DNA from: Bacillota bacterium
Lineage (GTDB): Bacteria; Bacillota; Clostridia; Peptostreptococcales; Anaerovoracaceae
DNA length: 6,358 bases
Direction: 5' to 3'
NCBI GenBank assembly: GCA_017619905.1
Contig: JAFZRK010000191.1
Location: forward strand, 1-6,358
Below the pieces are notes generated by a model that saw only the letters and a list, made by a program, of their open reading frames with translations, had not been told where the DNA came from and made no database searches. Position 1 is the stretch's first letter; each line of letters begins with the position of its first letter. Shown here piece after piece: positions 5,935-6,358 of the stretch. Both the position numbers and the translations under genes were made by a program.

Positions 5935-6358
5935 CAGTCCCACGGATCGTCTTCCTTATTCGTTTCTCGCCTGCTTACGGAATAAGTAATGCTCAGCGAT
6001 AATGCGGCTATCAGAACGACTACAACAATGGGCGCCACCGGAAAACCGTTTGCCCAGTAATAAGTGCCCGAGGTCCCCCAGGAATACGCTGTCGCCGCAG
6101 CAAGCATCACCGGTACCGTCGGCGTCTTGCCTCGTCTGAGCATCACGTTCATGTGCGCCGCCGCGATCGCAGAGAATACTATGCAGAGAGCGCTGACGAT
6201 TCTGGGCATGACGTTCCACAGCGGAATGAGCCGTCTAAGAAAGAGGTTCCACCTTACGTCCACGAATATGCCCTGCGGACCTTCCGTGAAGTATCTGCCG
6301 TTCTCGAAGAGCTTCGCCATTATCAGGATCAGGACCACCTGAGTCAGCAGGAACAGCA
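5934..6358 (-). CDS. Multi-pass membrane protein of unknown function, 5' end beyond the window
   Basis: The reading frame stays open to the window edge, giving 140 visible residues plus stop; a GTG at 6338-6336 is in frame, but the codons upstream of it (LFLLTQ) continue the same hydrophobic segment, so the true start is probably outside. Hydrophobic segments lie at about 1-17, 50-70, 80-95 and 105-127 of the visible part. LRRGK after the second and the charged tail SRRETNKEDDPWD suggest that these parts face the cytoplasm. The segment before the second helix (about 18-49) is long and could lie outside. No family motif is recognised. It is the first visible gene of a minus-strand unit whose next member is a secreted protein. 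Confidence 0.7.
   Translation of the reverse strand, partial: LFLLTQVVLILIMAKLFENGRYFTEGPQGIFVDVRWNLFLRRLIPLWNVMPRIVSALCIVFSAIAAAHMNVMLRRGKTPTVPVMLAAATAYSWGTSGTYYWANGFPVAPIVVVVLIAALSLSITYSVSRRETNKEDDPWD

Noticed and set aside
5456..5989. 177-aa + strand open frame
   Set aside because: It runs across both minus-strand genes and has no domain or ribosome binding site support.

Overview
The window is GC-rich and densely coding. It looks like a chromosomal segment of a Gram-positive anaerobe, most likely a member of the Clostridia (Bacillota). The pointers are a clostridial-style cobalamin nucleotide-loop operon that includes a short, degenerate CobU-like gene, a lipoprotein with a trigger-factor/FKBP fold, a very acidic DUF1292 protein, a COG2509-type FAD dehydrogenase, strong AGGAGG-type ribosome binding sites and an extended -10 promoter. 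This placement is inference from gene content; there is no rRNA or other marker gene in the window.

Region 1 (1-1918, + strand) is the end of a cobalamin assembly operon. It holds the last 28 codons of a probable CobU, then CobS (4-bp ATGA overlap), a 134-aa CobU-like protein with a degenerate P-loop, and a histidine phosphatase that fits CobC (alpha-ribazole phosphatase). Together these activate adenosylcobinamide, join it to the lower ligand and remove the phosphate. A GC-rich hairpin sits between cobS and the CobU-like gene.

Region 2 (about 1919-4893, + strand) starts with a short AT-rich gap carrying an extended -10 promoter. It continues with an exported trigger-factor-like peptidyl-prolyl isomerase lipoprotein, a DUF1292 protein and a FAD-dependent dehydrogenase with an N-terminal cysteine cluster. 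Spacings are short, each gene has its own Shine-Dalgarno sequence, and I see no further promoter, so the three may form one transcription unit. It ends at a nested hairpin that appears to terminate transcription in both directions.

Region 3 (4934-6358, - strand) converges on that terminator. It holds a multi-pass membrane protein that is cut off by the window edge, followed 13 bases later by a secreted 328-aa protein. I recognise neither. Their tight coupling suggests they work together at the cell envelope.

I see no tRNA, rRNA, CRISPR array, insertion sequence or phage gene. Most of the window is ordinary housekeeping content. The least explained part is the membrane/secreted gene pair on the minus strand.
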